From an uncultured Mediterranea sp. (GTDB taxonomy: Bacteria > Bacteroidota > Bacteroidia > Bacteroidales > Bacteroidaceae), in NCBI GenBank assembly GCA_945641355.1, contig CALZEQ010000023.1, forward strand, positions 1 through 50,804: a stretch of DNA of 50,804 nucleotides. Direction: 5' to 3'. Of the stretch, positions 25,503 through 34,004 are shown piece by piece (positions within the stretch are counted from its first letter, which is position 1; the number at the start of each line of letters is the position of its first letter). Below the pieces are notes generated by a model. That model saw only the letters and a program-made list of their open reading frames with translations. It ran no database searches and had not been told where the DNA came from. Both the position numbers and the translations under genes were made by a program.

Positions 25503-25590
25503 ATTCTATTTTAAAATTAATTCCCTATATAGTAACTGAATTTTATTTTTCCGCGTCTATATATAATCTAACTGTTGCAAGTGTTGCAAA
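25503..25590. repeat. AT-rich core element, copy 3, partly inverted
   Basis: Contains TTAATTCCCTATATAGTAA, the reverse of the central block of copies 1 and 2, then a forward-oriented tail (TTTATTTTTCCGCGTCTATATATAA). It ends in another 9-nt-period doublet, TGTTGCAAG (25573) and TGTTGCAAA (25582). It lies 46 nt before the stop of the fic gene. Confidence 0.7.
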
Positions 25591-25635
25591 CAGGCCCAAA
25601 ATGTTGAAAGATTGGAGCTTACCTCATTCATCTTA

Positions 25636-26703
25636 TCACTGCGTCACAAACACTCTCCAGCTACCATCCTTCTCGCTGCGCTCAACATATTTCTTTTGAA
25701 TTAGTTGGTCAAGCAGTTTTTGTATCGCTGAGATGCTGATGCCTGTTTCGTCTTTCATATTTGCAAACGTCAATGTTGGATAGGTTCTCATCGCATTGAG
25801 AATCCTTGTGTAGTTTGGCGTTCGGAAGGCTATCCGTTCGCCATCATACCACCACACATTTTCATTTTTCTCGCTTACAAATAGCACATCATTATACACC
25901 TCTGTTGCTACCAGCTCATTGAAGTATTTCAAGAACGGGCGAATATCCTTCATCTCTGCGTGAGCACCATCGCTCGGCACAGGGCCAACTTCGAGGTCTG
26001 CTTGATGCAGAGCCTCAAGATACTCACTCTTCTTGCGACTACGAACGACAACCATTGGGTAGTTGTGTCGTGTCAGAATAAAGTTTACCATCAGTCGTGC
26101 GATGCGACCGTTACCATCCTCAAAGGGGTGAATGCGTATATAGCGGTAATGGAACAACGCGGCCAACTCCACGGGAGATAGTTTTCCCTCTTGCTCTGCC
26201 TTGTTGTACCAATCTACCAAGTCTGCCATCAGACCGGGAATCTCTTCCGGTGATGCATATTCAAATCGATCTCCATAGCGTGTAATCACACTATTTGGTC
26301 TATTCTTATATCGCCCCGCGTGTATCACATAGCTTGTCTGCATTCCACCAGGAAGATTACGATATACAGTATAGTCCTCACGCAACAATGTATGATGCAA
26401 TGTCCGAATAAAGTTCTGCGTCAAAGGGCTCTCTTTCACTCTCGCTTCCTCTGTCATCATGCGTAGTCCCACGTTGCTTGCCGTCATCTCCTGGACGTCG
26501 CGCACATCAGCCTCTCCAATCACCTTTCCAAAGAGCAACAATATTTCTGTCTGACCATAAGTCAGTGTATTACCCTCTATGTGGTTGTTGTTATAGTTGA
26601 AGTCAACAGTAAAGCGGCGGCTCAGCCTTTCCCTATCCTTTTCAGACAAAGGTTGTAATTCTTGCCATGCAGCCAAAGCCTTCTTTATAGTAAGATATTT
26701 CAT
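25636..26703 (-). CDS. Fic-family protein (probable AMP-transferase)
   Basis: 355 residues. The active motif HPFEDGNGR is complete at 192-200, with the catalytic His192, and it predicts nucleotidylyl transfer to target proteins. The N-terminal segment NNNHIEGNTLT at 38-48 matches the autoinhibitory helix [S/T]xxxE[G/N] of class II Fic proteins. The inhibitory Glu43 is kept, but Asn39 stands where Ser/Thr is usual. The last 65 residues look like a winged helix (ANMKDETGISISAIQKLLDQLIQKKYV). The target is unknown. It is a lone gene between two PULs, next to repeats and a broken ATPase gene, which fits an acquired island. Confidence 0.92.
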   Translation of the reverse strand: MKYLTIKKALAAWQELQPLSEKDRERLSRRFTVDFNYNNNHIEGNTLTYGQTEILLLFGKVIGEADVRDVQEMTASNVGLRMMTEEARVKESPLTQNFIRTLHHTLLREDYTVYRNLPGGMQTSYVIHAGRYKNRPNSVITRYGDRFEYASPEEIPGLMADLVDWYNKAEQEGKLSPVELAALFHYRYIRIHPFEDGNGRIARLMVNFILTRHNYPMVVVRSRKKSEYLEALHQADLEVGPVPSDGAHAEMKDIRPFLKYFNELVATEVYNDVLFVSEKNENVWWYDGERIAFRTPNYTRILNAMRTYPTLTFANMKDETGISISAIQKLLDQLIQKKYVERSEKDGSWRVFVTQ

Positions 26704-26731
26704 ACGGTACCTTAGTTACTATCACATTGTG

Positions 26732-26739
26732 CAAATATA
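26732..26739 (-). promoter_or_regulatory. Candidate -7 box for fic
   Basis: TATATTTG on the minus strand, 28 nt before the start codon. No TTTG at the expected -33 distance. Confidence 0.4.
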
Positions 26740-26928
26740 CAAAATGTTTTTAATATGGTTGTACACTTACAACCTTTTTCGCCGTTTACATCCACGGTTC
26801 TTTCATTTAGAGACATCCTTATTATAATAGAGAGAAATAGCATCATCCAGTTCACGTTAATCATTACTAAAAGAATCCTGAACAACAAAAAAAGGGGAGC
26901 AATCCGAATTGGATGATAAAATATTTTA

Positions 26929-26936
26929 TACTTTTG
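26929..26936 (+). promoter_or_regulatory. Candidate -7 box for the PUL 2 sigma gene
   Basis: TACTTTTG matches TAnnTTTG; the start codon follows after 48 nt. Upstream only a partial -33 (ATTG at 26908) is seen. It implies that sigma is made from the housekeeping promoter. Confidence 0.4.
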
Positions 26937-26984
26937 CATAAACGACAATTTATGTAGAATATATATCCTTTATACGATTATCTA

Positions 26985-27587
26985 ATGCGAAACACCTCTT
27001 TCCTACATATAGGAGATGAAGACTTATGGATGATGTTGCTAAAAGGCGACAAGCAGGCACTGTCTGTCATATACAAGAGGAACTACGAACTGCTGCTTAA
27101 CTTTGGATTGAAGATAGTACCCGATGAAGAGCTGGTAAAGGATTGCATTCAAGACGTATTTGTGAAAATCGGGTCTAGCAAACGGCTGTCTGCCACCGAA
27201 CATGTACGCGCTTATCTGCTGACATCGCTCAAAAACCGACTGGCAGACACACTGGCCGCTCTGCCACGGAGTGAACAGCTGGACGAGAGACACTTTCAGA
27301 TGGAAGTGGAAGATGAAGAAATAGCTACACTTTTCAAGAACAACGACAAAGACATCCTGCTGAGCCGAAAACTGATTGCAGCCTACAACGAACTGCCGTC
27401 CAATCAGCGCATGGCCATATACCTGCGGTATGTACGCAGCCTCTCTTATAAGGAGATAGCAGCCATGATGCACATCAATCCCCAGTCCTCGATGAATCTG
27501 GTATCGAGAGCACTGACCAGCCTGCGCAAAAGGCTCTCTGCAGATGAGTTCATGCTGTTGCTGGTGCTGCTGAACTGCAAGCTATAG
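26985..27587 (+). CDS. ECF sigma factor of PUL 2
   Basis: 200 residues. Region 2 at about 20-75 (LSVIYKRNYELLLNFGLKIVPDEELVKDCIQDVFVKI) and region 4 at about 130-190 (LPSNQRMAIYLRYVRSLSYKEIAAMMHINPQSSMNLVSRALTSL). The C-terminal MLLLVLLNCKL is the hydrophobic tail seen in this family. It is paired with the FecR gene 108 nt downstream and is expected to drive the PUL 2 susC/susD genes. It differs clearly in sequence from the PUL 1 sigma, so cross-talk is not expected. Confidence 0.93.
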   Translation: MRNTSFLHIGDEDLWMMLLKGDKQALSVIYKRNYELLLNFGLKIVPDEELVKDCIQDVFVKIGSSKRLSATEHVRAYLLTSLKNRLADTLAALPRSEQLDERHFQMEVEDEEIATLFKNNDKDILLSRKLIAAYNELPSNQRMAIYLRYVRSLSYKEIAAMMHINPQSSMNLVSRALTSLRKRLSADEFMLLLVLLNCKL

Positions 27588-27695
27588 CCCCCTATCCTGC
27601 CGATAAACTAAGTTTTTTTACCTGAAATACATTTTTCCCGAAAAAAGTGAGTAGATTTTTCGCATGTCACCGTTCTTAGTATAAAAGCAACCATC

Positions 27696-28766
27696 ATGAT
27701 CAATGAGAACCAGCACATACGGCAAGTGGCAAGACGGCTGATAGCATACGTCAAAGAGCAGGAGCGGAAGGTAGAACCTGCTGAACTGGACGCTTCGTGG
27801 CAAGAAGTAGCGTACAGGATAGCTGCGCTACGCCAGAAACGCACACGGCAACTCTATCTCTACATGGCCGGTTCGTCGGTGGCCGCCGTCCTGATAGGGT
27901 GCATGTTCTGGATAGGCCTGTCGCTCCAGACAGACAAGGAAAGCGACATCGAACGGTTTGCCCAATCAACCGAAATAAGAGACACGGACCGGAAGGAGAT
28001 TCTGCTGCTGGTGCCTGGTGAAGATGAGATACGGATACACAACACGAACGCCCGGATTAACTATGGAGCTGGAGGGGAAATCACGGTCAATTCTGAAAAC
28101 ATTCTGCATGAAAAGAGAGACGAGATTGAATACAACCAACTGATTATTCCGAAAGGGAAACGCTCGCAACTCACCCTGTCGGACGGCACAAAGGTATGGG
28201 TCAACTCGGGCACACGCATTGTCTATCCCGACCGCTTTGAGAGGAAGAAACGCGAAATCTATGTAGAAGGTGAAGTGTATCTGGATGTGGTACGCAACGA
28301 AAAGGCACCGTTTATCGTCCGCACCCACGAATTCCAGGTACAGGTACTGGGTACGTCCTTCAATGTATCGGCCTACCCAACGGAAAAGCAATCATCCGTC
28401 GTGCTGGTCGAAGGCAGCGTACATGTAACAGACGAGCACAAGCACGAAACGGTTTTACGACCGGGGCAACTGGCCGACATACAGGTGGGGCAGCTGGGAG
28501 AGCCCCGCGACGTCGATGTGGCGCCTTACGTCAGCTGGATACACAACATGCTGATGTACGAAAACGAGCCGTTGGAGTATGTGTTCAGGAAACTGAATCT
28601 TTACTACAATCAGGAATTTATCCTTACACCCGACGTAGCCGACCTGAGAGTGTCGGGCAAATTGGATTTAAAGGAAAACATCGAAGATGTGCTTCATGCC
28701 ATTGCATTTGCGGTGCCCATCGTGTATGAACAAACTGACGAGAAAACTATTGTGAAGAAAAAGTAG
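27696..28766 (+). CDS. FecR-type anti-sigma factor of PUL 2
   Basis: 356 residues. The cytosolic sigma-binding part is about 1-50; one membrane helix lies at about 52-74 (YMAGSSVAAVLIGCMFWIGLSL). The periplasmic FecR domain spans about 145-250 with LTLSDGTKVWVNSGTRIVYP and IYVEGEVYLDV. The DUF4974-like C-terminal domain is about 280-356 (YENEPLEYVFRKLNLYYNQEF). It receives the signal from the STN domain of the SusC protein that follows 157 nt later. Confidence 0.94.
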   Translation: MINENQHIRQVARRLIAYVKEQERKVEPAELDASWQEVAYRIAALRQKRTRQLYLYMAGSSVAAVLIGCMFWIGLSLQTDKESDIERFAQSTEIRDTDRKEILLLVPGEDEIRIHNTNARINYGAGGEITVNSENILHEKRDEIEYNQLIIPKGKRSQLTLSDGTKVWVNSGTRIVYPDRFERKKREIYVEGEVYLDVVRNEKAPFIVRTHEFQVQVLGTSFNVSAYPTEKQSSVVLVEGSVHVTDEHKHETVLRPGQLADIQVGQLGEPRDVDVAPYVSWIHNMLMYENEPLEYVFRKLNLYYNQEFILTPDVADLRVSGKLDLKENIEDVLHAIAFAVPIVYEQTDEKTIVKKK

Positions 28767-28841
28767 GGACAACCTCCCTGCACATGTCAAACCCCATAAA
28801 AACAACAAGATAGATGAAAAACAGGAATCCATGAAAAAAAA

Positions 28842-28875
28842 TGGCCGGATGATAGTTGCAGTACCATCCAGCCCA
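28842..28875 (+). promoter_or_regulatory. Imperfect hairpin before PUL 2 susC
   Basis: TGGCCGGATG pairs imperfectly with CATCCAGCCCA around a 13-nt loop in the susC leader. No U run. Weak, listed because PUL 1 also has a hairpin in the same gap. Confidence 0.3.
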
Positions 28876-28923
28876 AAATTAAACAATCCTTCATTATTTA
28901 ATTTCTAATTTCGTTGCTAATGT

Positions 28924-31900
28924 ATGAAAAATACTGGTAGAAATCGATTTGCGACAACCAAATTGGGTCGCGTATTATTACTTTTTAGTTTTTGTTTTCT
29001 TTCTTTGTCCGCACATGCTCTTTTGTTGAGCAAGTATGCACAGGAAAAAACGTTGACGGTCCAGATGAACGGGAAATCCGTCAAAGAGGTAATCTCTTAT
29101 ATAGAGAAAAACAGTGAGTTTATATTCTTTTATCGCAATGATGCAATTGACCTGAATCGAAAGGTCACAATCTCCGTACAGAACCAGCCTATCCAAGTGA
29201 TACTGGACGAGCTGTTCAAGCATACGCAGATACGTTATGAAATCAACGACCGTCAGGTGACGTTGAAAAAAGAAGAAGTACAACAGGAGCCCCAAACCAA
29301 GAGGCCGCAGAAACGCACGATAGCAGGCACTGTGACAGAAGCTGCTACCGGTGAACCACTGGTAGGTGTCAGCATCAAGCTGAAAAACACCCCGGGCATA
29401 GGAACCATCACCGACATCGATGGCAAGTTTTCAATAGAGGTAACAAATAATACAGAGCTGATTTTTTCGTATGTAGGATGCAAGACACTGACGCTGCTTG
29501 TAGGCAATCAGAACCGGATGGATGTCAAGATGCAAGCCGATACCGAGCTGCTGGACGAAGTGGTGGTAGTGGGTTATGGTACGCAACGCAAGGTAGACCT
29601 GACCGGTTCGGTACAGCGTGTCAATCTGGAGACGGTGAAGAATGCCCCCAATGCCAGCCTGACATCCTCCCTGCAAGGTGCCATACCGGGCTTGAACATC
29701 GGACAGGTAAATACGGCCGGAGGGTCGGCCAACATACAGGTGAGAGGGCAGTCTACACTGAACGGTAGCCAAAATGTACTCATCGTGTTGGACGGCATCA
29801 TCTACAACGGTACCATGGCCAGCATCAATCCTGCCGACGTGGAGTCGGTAGACGTACTGAAAGATGCCAGCAGCAAGGCCATCTACGGTGCTTCAGCAGC
29901 CAATGGTGTGATACTGATTACTACTAAAAAGGGTAAGAAACAGAGCAAGCCTATGATAAACGTCAATATGACGTTGTCAACGCAATCTCCTGCCAAACGT
30001 CTGCATCCTAAAAACCGCGAGGAGAAAATCCGCTCCATTTACGATTACTATTGGAATCAGGGTGGTTATACACAAGATGCCAACGGGAATTACAGCGTGA
30101 ATCCCGATTTTGATGTTGCCAGTAAGATTGAGGCTTCTCAGGTGGCTGGCTATAACAATGGAACCGACTACAATTGGCTGGACGAAGGTACGCAAGATAG
30201 CTACTACATGAACTATCAGATTAGCCTAAGCAACTCGACAGAAAAGACCAACTTCTACATCTCAGGGGGGTATACCAAGCAAGAGGGTTGGGTTGCCAAC
30301 GACTCTTTTGACCGTAAGAATGTACGTATCAATCTGGAGACTAAGGTTCTGGACTGGTTGACAATCGGTACACGCTCATTTGGATCGTTTATGAACTATT
30401 CCGGAGCGTCACCCTCGCTGCATGATCTCTATCTCTACAGCCCGATGAACACGCCGTACGATGAATCAGGAGAAATGATTTACATTCCAAATGGCACCCT
30501 GACCAACCCTTTTGTATGTTTTGATGCAGATGACAGAGATCTCAACAACTCCCTTTCAGCCTTGGCTTATGCTTCCATTGACGTACCATATATCAAAGGA
30601 TTGAACTATCGTTTCAACTGGGGTAATAACTATAAATGGAACCAGCACTATTATTCAAACGTATGGGGATCCAATCACAAAGGAAATGCCTATAAAAATA
30701 CCAGCTCTACATACGACTACACTATTGATCATATTCTCTCTTACAAGACAACACTGGCAGAGAAGCATCATTTGGACTTGACTGCTGTATTCGGATTGCG
30801 CAAACAGACCTATGAATATACTACAGCCAATGGTGAGCAATACACGGATTTATCTTTGAGTTACAATAGTCTGGAACAGGCTGTCATTCAGAAAATCGGT
30901 TCAGATGCTTGGCAAGAACAATATATGTACCAAATGGCACGTGTCAACTACAATTACGCAGACAAGTATCTGATTACAACCACACTACGTCGTGACGGAT
31001 TTTCAGGTTTCTCAGAAAACCATCGTTACGGACTTTTCCCATCGGTTGCATTAGGTTGGGTAATTTCCAACGAAGAGTTTTTCAAAGCAGATGCCATCGA
31101 CAATCTGAAACTGCGTGTATCCTATGGTTCCAATGGTAATCTAACTAATCGCTATTCCACATTGGCCAGAATGGGTACCTCCAGCTATGTGTTTGGAGAT
31201 GGCAGCAGTACCTCGTACGCTCAATACGTATCGTCAATGGCTTCTGACCTAAAATGGGAATCTACTCAAGGAATGAACTACGGTTTCGATCTGTCTTTGT
31301 GGAACAATCGTTTGAACATAGCTTTTGACTACTACAATATGAACACGAAGAACTTGTTGTGGAATGTCAATATACCCAATATCACAGGCTTTGGAAGCAT
31401 CCCTTCTAATATTGGACAGATCAATAACAAGGGTGTGGAAATCTCTATCAACGGTGACCTAATCCGCCAAAAGGAGTTGAAGTGGAACATAGGATTAAAC
31501 TTTTCAAAGAACAAAAACAAGATTGTCAAGTTATTGGGTGATCTCGACGGTGATGGACATGAAGACGACTTGCCTGCCAGTGGTTTATTCATTGGCGAAT
31601 CCATTAATGCCATCTATGACTACAACATCCAAGGGCTTTGGAGTATCGAGGACGAAAAAAACGGCTTGATTCCCTCCGGCACTTACGTAGGTTGCGAAAA
31701 GATAGAAGACTTGAACGAAGACGGCAAGATTGATGCATCCAATGACCGTAAGATTTTGGGAACTAAAGATCCCTCCTTCCGCATGAGCATGACTCACATG
31801 GTAACCTTTAAGAACTGGACCCTCACCGCACTGTTTAACTCGGTAGTGGGCGGTAGCAAAAGTTATTTGGGAGCTAACAATGCCTTGGCTGATTTGGCCA

Positions 31901-32250
31901 ATAACTCAGGTGACAACTTCATCAAACACAATATGTTCAGTGAAATCGACTACTGGCGACCCGACAACCAAAATGCGGAGTATAGAGCTCCCATTCGTGT
32001 GCCCAGCGTACAACCCAGCTATTGGAAAAACCGCAGTTTTGTGCGTCTGCAAGATCTCAGCCTGACCTATAACTTCGGTGCACCCACACTTCGCAAGGTA
32101 GGCTTGCAAGCCTTGGCTCTGTCGGCGACAGGGAAAAACCTGTTTACCATCACCAGTTGGAAAGGATGGGATCCAGAAACCGGTGATGGATTGGTGAATG
32201 CCTATCCCGTGATGAAATCTATATCCTTAGGATTGAACGTAACTTTCTAA
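28924..32250 (+). CDS. SusC/RagA TonB-dependent transporter with STN domain (PUL 2)
   Basis: 1108 residues. The leader is at about 14-33 (GRVLLLFSFCFLSLSAHALL). The STN domain spans about 40-115 (LTVQMNGKSVKEVISYIEKNSEFIFFY). A carboxypeptidase-regulatory-like domain is at about 135-205 (GIGTITDIDGKFSIEV), then LDEVVVVGYG and the plug to about 340. The barrel ends in SLGLNVTF. It transports an oligosaccharide and signals to the FecR upstream. The barrel-coding part is visibly more AT-rich than the flanking enzyme genes, unlike the PUL 1 susC. The partner susD starts 12 nt after its stop. Confidence 0.95.
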   Translation: MKNTGRNRFATTKLGRVLLLFSFCFLSLSAHALLLSKYAQEKTLTVQMNGKSVKEVISYIEKNSEFIFFYRNDAIDLNRKVTISVQNQPIQVILDELFKHTQIRYEINDRQVTLKKEEVQQEPQTKRPQKRTIAGTVTEAATGEPLVGVSIKLKNTPGIGTITDIDGKFSIEVTNNTELIFSYVGCKTLTLLVGNQNRMDVKMQADTELLDEVVVVGYGTQRKVDLTGSVQRVNLETVKNAPNASLTSSLQGAIPGLNIGQVNTAGGSANIQVRGQSTLNGSQNVLIVLDGIIYNGTMASINPADVESVDVLKDASSKAIYGASAANGVILITTKKGKKQSKPMINVNMTLSTQSPAKRLHPKNREEKIRSIYDYYWNQGGYTQDANGNYSVNPDFDVASKIEASQVAGYNNGTDYNWLDEGTQDSYYMNYQISLSNSTEKTNFYISGGYTKQEGWVANDSFDRKNVRINLETKVLDWLTIGTRSFGSFMNYSGASPSLHDLYLYSPMNTPYDESGEMIYIPNGTLTNPFVCFDADDRDLNNSLSALAYASIDVPYIKGLNYRFNWGNNYKWNQHYYSNVWGSNHKGNAYKNTSSTYDYTIDHILSYKTTLAEKHHLDLTAVFGLRKQTYEYTTANGEQYTDLSLSYNSLEQAVIQKIGSDAWQEQYMYQMARVNYNYADKYLITTTLRRDGFSGFSENHRYGLFPSVALGWVISNEEFFKADAIDNLKLRVSYGSNGNLTNRYSTLARMGTSSYVFGDGSSTSYAQYVSSMASDLKWESTQGMNYGFDLSLWNNRLNIAFDYYNMNTKNLLWNVNIPNITGFGSIPSNIGQINNKGVEISINGDLIRQKELKWNIGLNFSKNKNKIVKLLGDLDGDGHEDDLPASGLFIGESINAIYDYNIQGLWSIEDEKNGLIPSGTYVGCEKIEDLNEDGKIDASNDRKILGTKDPSFRMSMTHMVTFKNWTLTALFNSVVGGSKSYLGANNALADLANNSGDNFIKHNMFSEIDYWRPDNQNAEYRAPIRVPSVQPSYWKNRSFVRLQDLSLTYNFGAPTLRKVGLQALALSATGKNLFTITSWKGWDPETGDGLVNAYPVMKSISLGLNVTF

Positions 32251-32262
32251 TATAGCAGCATT

Positions 32263-33948
32263 ATGAATAAAACTATTTCTTCTGCCATACATATAGTGTC
32301 TATACTGACTCTATTGGCAGCGTCGTCTTGTTCTGATTTCTTAAAGGAAGAAGCACTCGACTTCAAAAGCAGCACGAACTCTTTCAATACCAATAGCGAC
32401 TTTGAACTATCTGTAACCAACTTGTACAGACTCGTCAGAAATGAATTTTTCTCTGGTGGTGAACAACAGACTTTTGACTATGTTTTCGGTACGGACCTGG
32501 TTTATGACGGACAAATACAAGGAGCACAACGTTTCAATGATTTTGATAATACCTGTAATCCAAACAATACATATCTGAATTCGCATTGGAACAATCTCTA
32601 CAAAGTGATAGCTGAAAGCAATACCATCATCAGCCGTCTTGCTATGAGTTCTATCAGTGATTCCGACAAAAGAGTCATTGAAGCACAAGCCAGATTCTTT
32701 CGGGCATTGTCATATCGTACCCTCGCCTATCTGTATGGTGGGGTACCCATCGAACTCAACGAAGTTTCCACCCCGCGCAAAGATTATACCAGAGCCTCAA
32801 AAGCCGAAGTACTGAGCCAATGCATAGAAGACCTAATCTATGCGGCTGAAAATCTGCCTGATATCGATGCAGTGAAAGACGGACAAATATCACATCCCGC
32901 AGCCTATCACCTACTGGCAGAAGTCTATTTGGCAAAAGAGGAGTTTCAAAATGCATACAATGCCGCAAGCAAAGTGATTGGGAACAGCAAAGTTGCATTG
33001 ATGAAGGAACGATTTGGAACACAAAAGGCTGACGATGGTGATGTGTTTTTCGACCTCTTCAGACCGAACAACCAGAATCGCTCTGCAGGTAATACAGAAG
33101 GTCTGTGGGTTATTCAGTATGAAACAGGAACAATCGGTGGCGACAACGGTGTGACAAGCGTCTATGGAAGTGGATATAAACAGGAAAGAGTGATGGCCCC
33201 ACTAGTCAGAGACTTGCGGATAGATGGAGAGAAAACTTCTCCTTTCCTGTGGCCTTATTCAACTTTTGAATCCGGTGGCCGTGGTGTGGGATGGGGCATT
33301 CCTACCAGATATTTTTCAAATACAATTTGGGAAACAAGTGACTGGAATGACATGCGAAACTCAAATTACAACATCGTCAGAAAGTACAAGTCAGACAATC
33401 CCCAGTCAAAATTCTACGGACAAGAGTTGGATACAGAGAACCCACCGGCAGGAATTACCATCCCTTGCCGTGAATGGTATGCATATTCTACTAAATGCAC
33501 AACACCTGGACATCATCCGGAGTCTCTGTTTTCAAACAAAGCAACCGGATTGTTAAGTGGTAACGCCGGATTTACATATACCGATCAATATTTCATGAGA
33601 CTGGCAGAGACATATCTTCTCAGAGCAGAAGCAGCATTGGGCATGGGAGACAAACAAAAAGCCGCAGACGATATCAACGTAGTGAGAAGCCGTGCTGAAG
33701 CTAAACCATGTACTGCTGAAATGATTGACATTGATTACATTCTAGATGAACGTATGCGTGAATTGGGTATAGAAGAGAAACGTCGTCTGACATTGGGACG
33801 TCTGAATCAAGTCTATCGCCGTACAGTAGATGTCGCCAACAATCCCCTTGTTAGAAACATTGCAGAAAAGCACAATCTGTGGCCTATACCGTACGCAGAA
33901 ATTGAGAGAAATACAGAAGCTACGCTTGAACAGAACCCAGGTTACTAA
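32263..33948 (+). CDS. SusD/RagB surface glycan-binding lipoprotein (PUL 2)
   Basis: 561 residues; lipobox LLAASSCSD with Cys near 23. SusD TPR region: RVIEAQARFFRALSYRTLAYLYGGVPIEL at about 136-164. C-terminal signature: IDYILDERMRELGIEEKRRLTLGRL at about 487-511, and the end is LWPIPYAEIERN...LEQNPGY. It forms the lid of the SusC pore upstream. Like that gene it is AT-rich compared with the enzyme gene that follows after 56 nt, which suggests the pair moved or evolved apart from its neighbours. Confidence 0.95.
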   Translation: MNKTISSAIHIVSILTLLAASSCSDFLKEEALDFKSSTNSFNTNSDFELSVTNLYRLVRNEFFSGGEQQTFDYVFGTDLVYDGQIQGAQRFNDFDNTCNPNNTYLNSHWNNLYKVIAESNTIISRLAMSSISDSDKRVIEAQARFFRALSYRTLAYLYGGVPIELNEVSTPRKDYTRASKAEVLSQCIEDLIYAAENLPDIDAVKDGQISHPAAYHLLAEVYLAKEEFQNAYNAASKVIGNSKVALMKERFGTQKADDGDVFFDLFRPNNQNRSAGNTEGLWVIQYETGTIGGDNGVTSVYGSGYKQERVMAPLVRDLRIDGEKTSPFLWPYSTFESGGRGVGWGIPTRYFSNTIWETSDWNDMRNSNYNIVRKYKSDNPQSKFYGQELDTENPPAGITIPCREWYAYSTKCTTPGHHPESLFSNKATGLLSGNAGFTYTDQYFMRLAETYLLRAEAALGMGDKQKAADDINVVRSRAEAKPCTAEMIDIDYILDERMRELGIEEKRRLTLGRLNQVYRRTVDVANNPLVRNIAEKHNLWPIPYAEIERNTEATLEQNPGY

Positions 33949-34004
33949 TCAGAACAGGAGAGGATGCGATGAACACATCCTCTCCTGCAAACACATCTCC
34001 ATAT

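Larger units (their letters stand above)
24507..25635. other. Repeat island with ATPase remnant
   Basis: About 1.1 kb with no intact gene. In order it holds four 15-mer units (24590-24668), an AT-rich core with 13-bp inverted arms (24683-24800), a broken ATPase fragment (24822-25275), a second AT-rich core (25388-25484) and a third, partly inverted core (25503-25589). Base composition is clearly more AT-rich than the flanking PUL genes. Confidence 0.75.
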
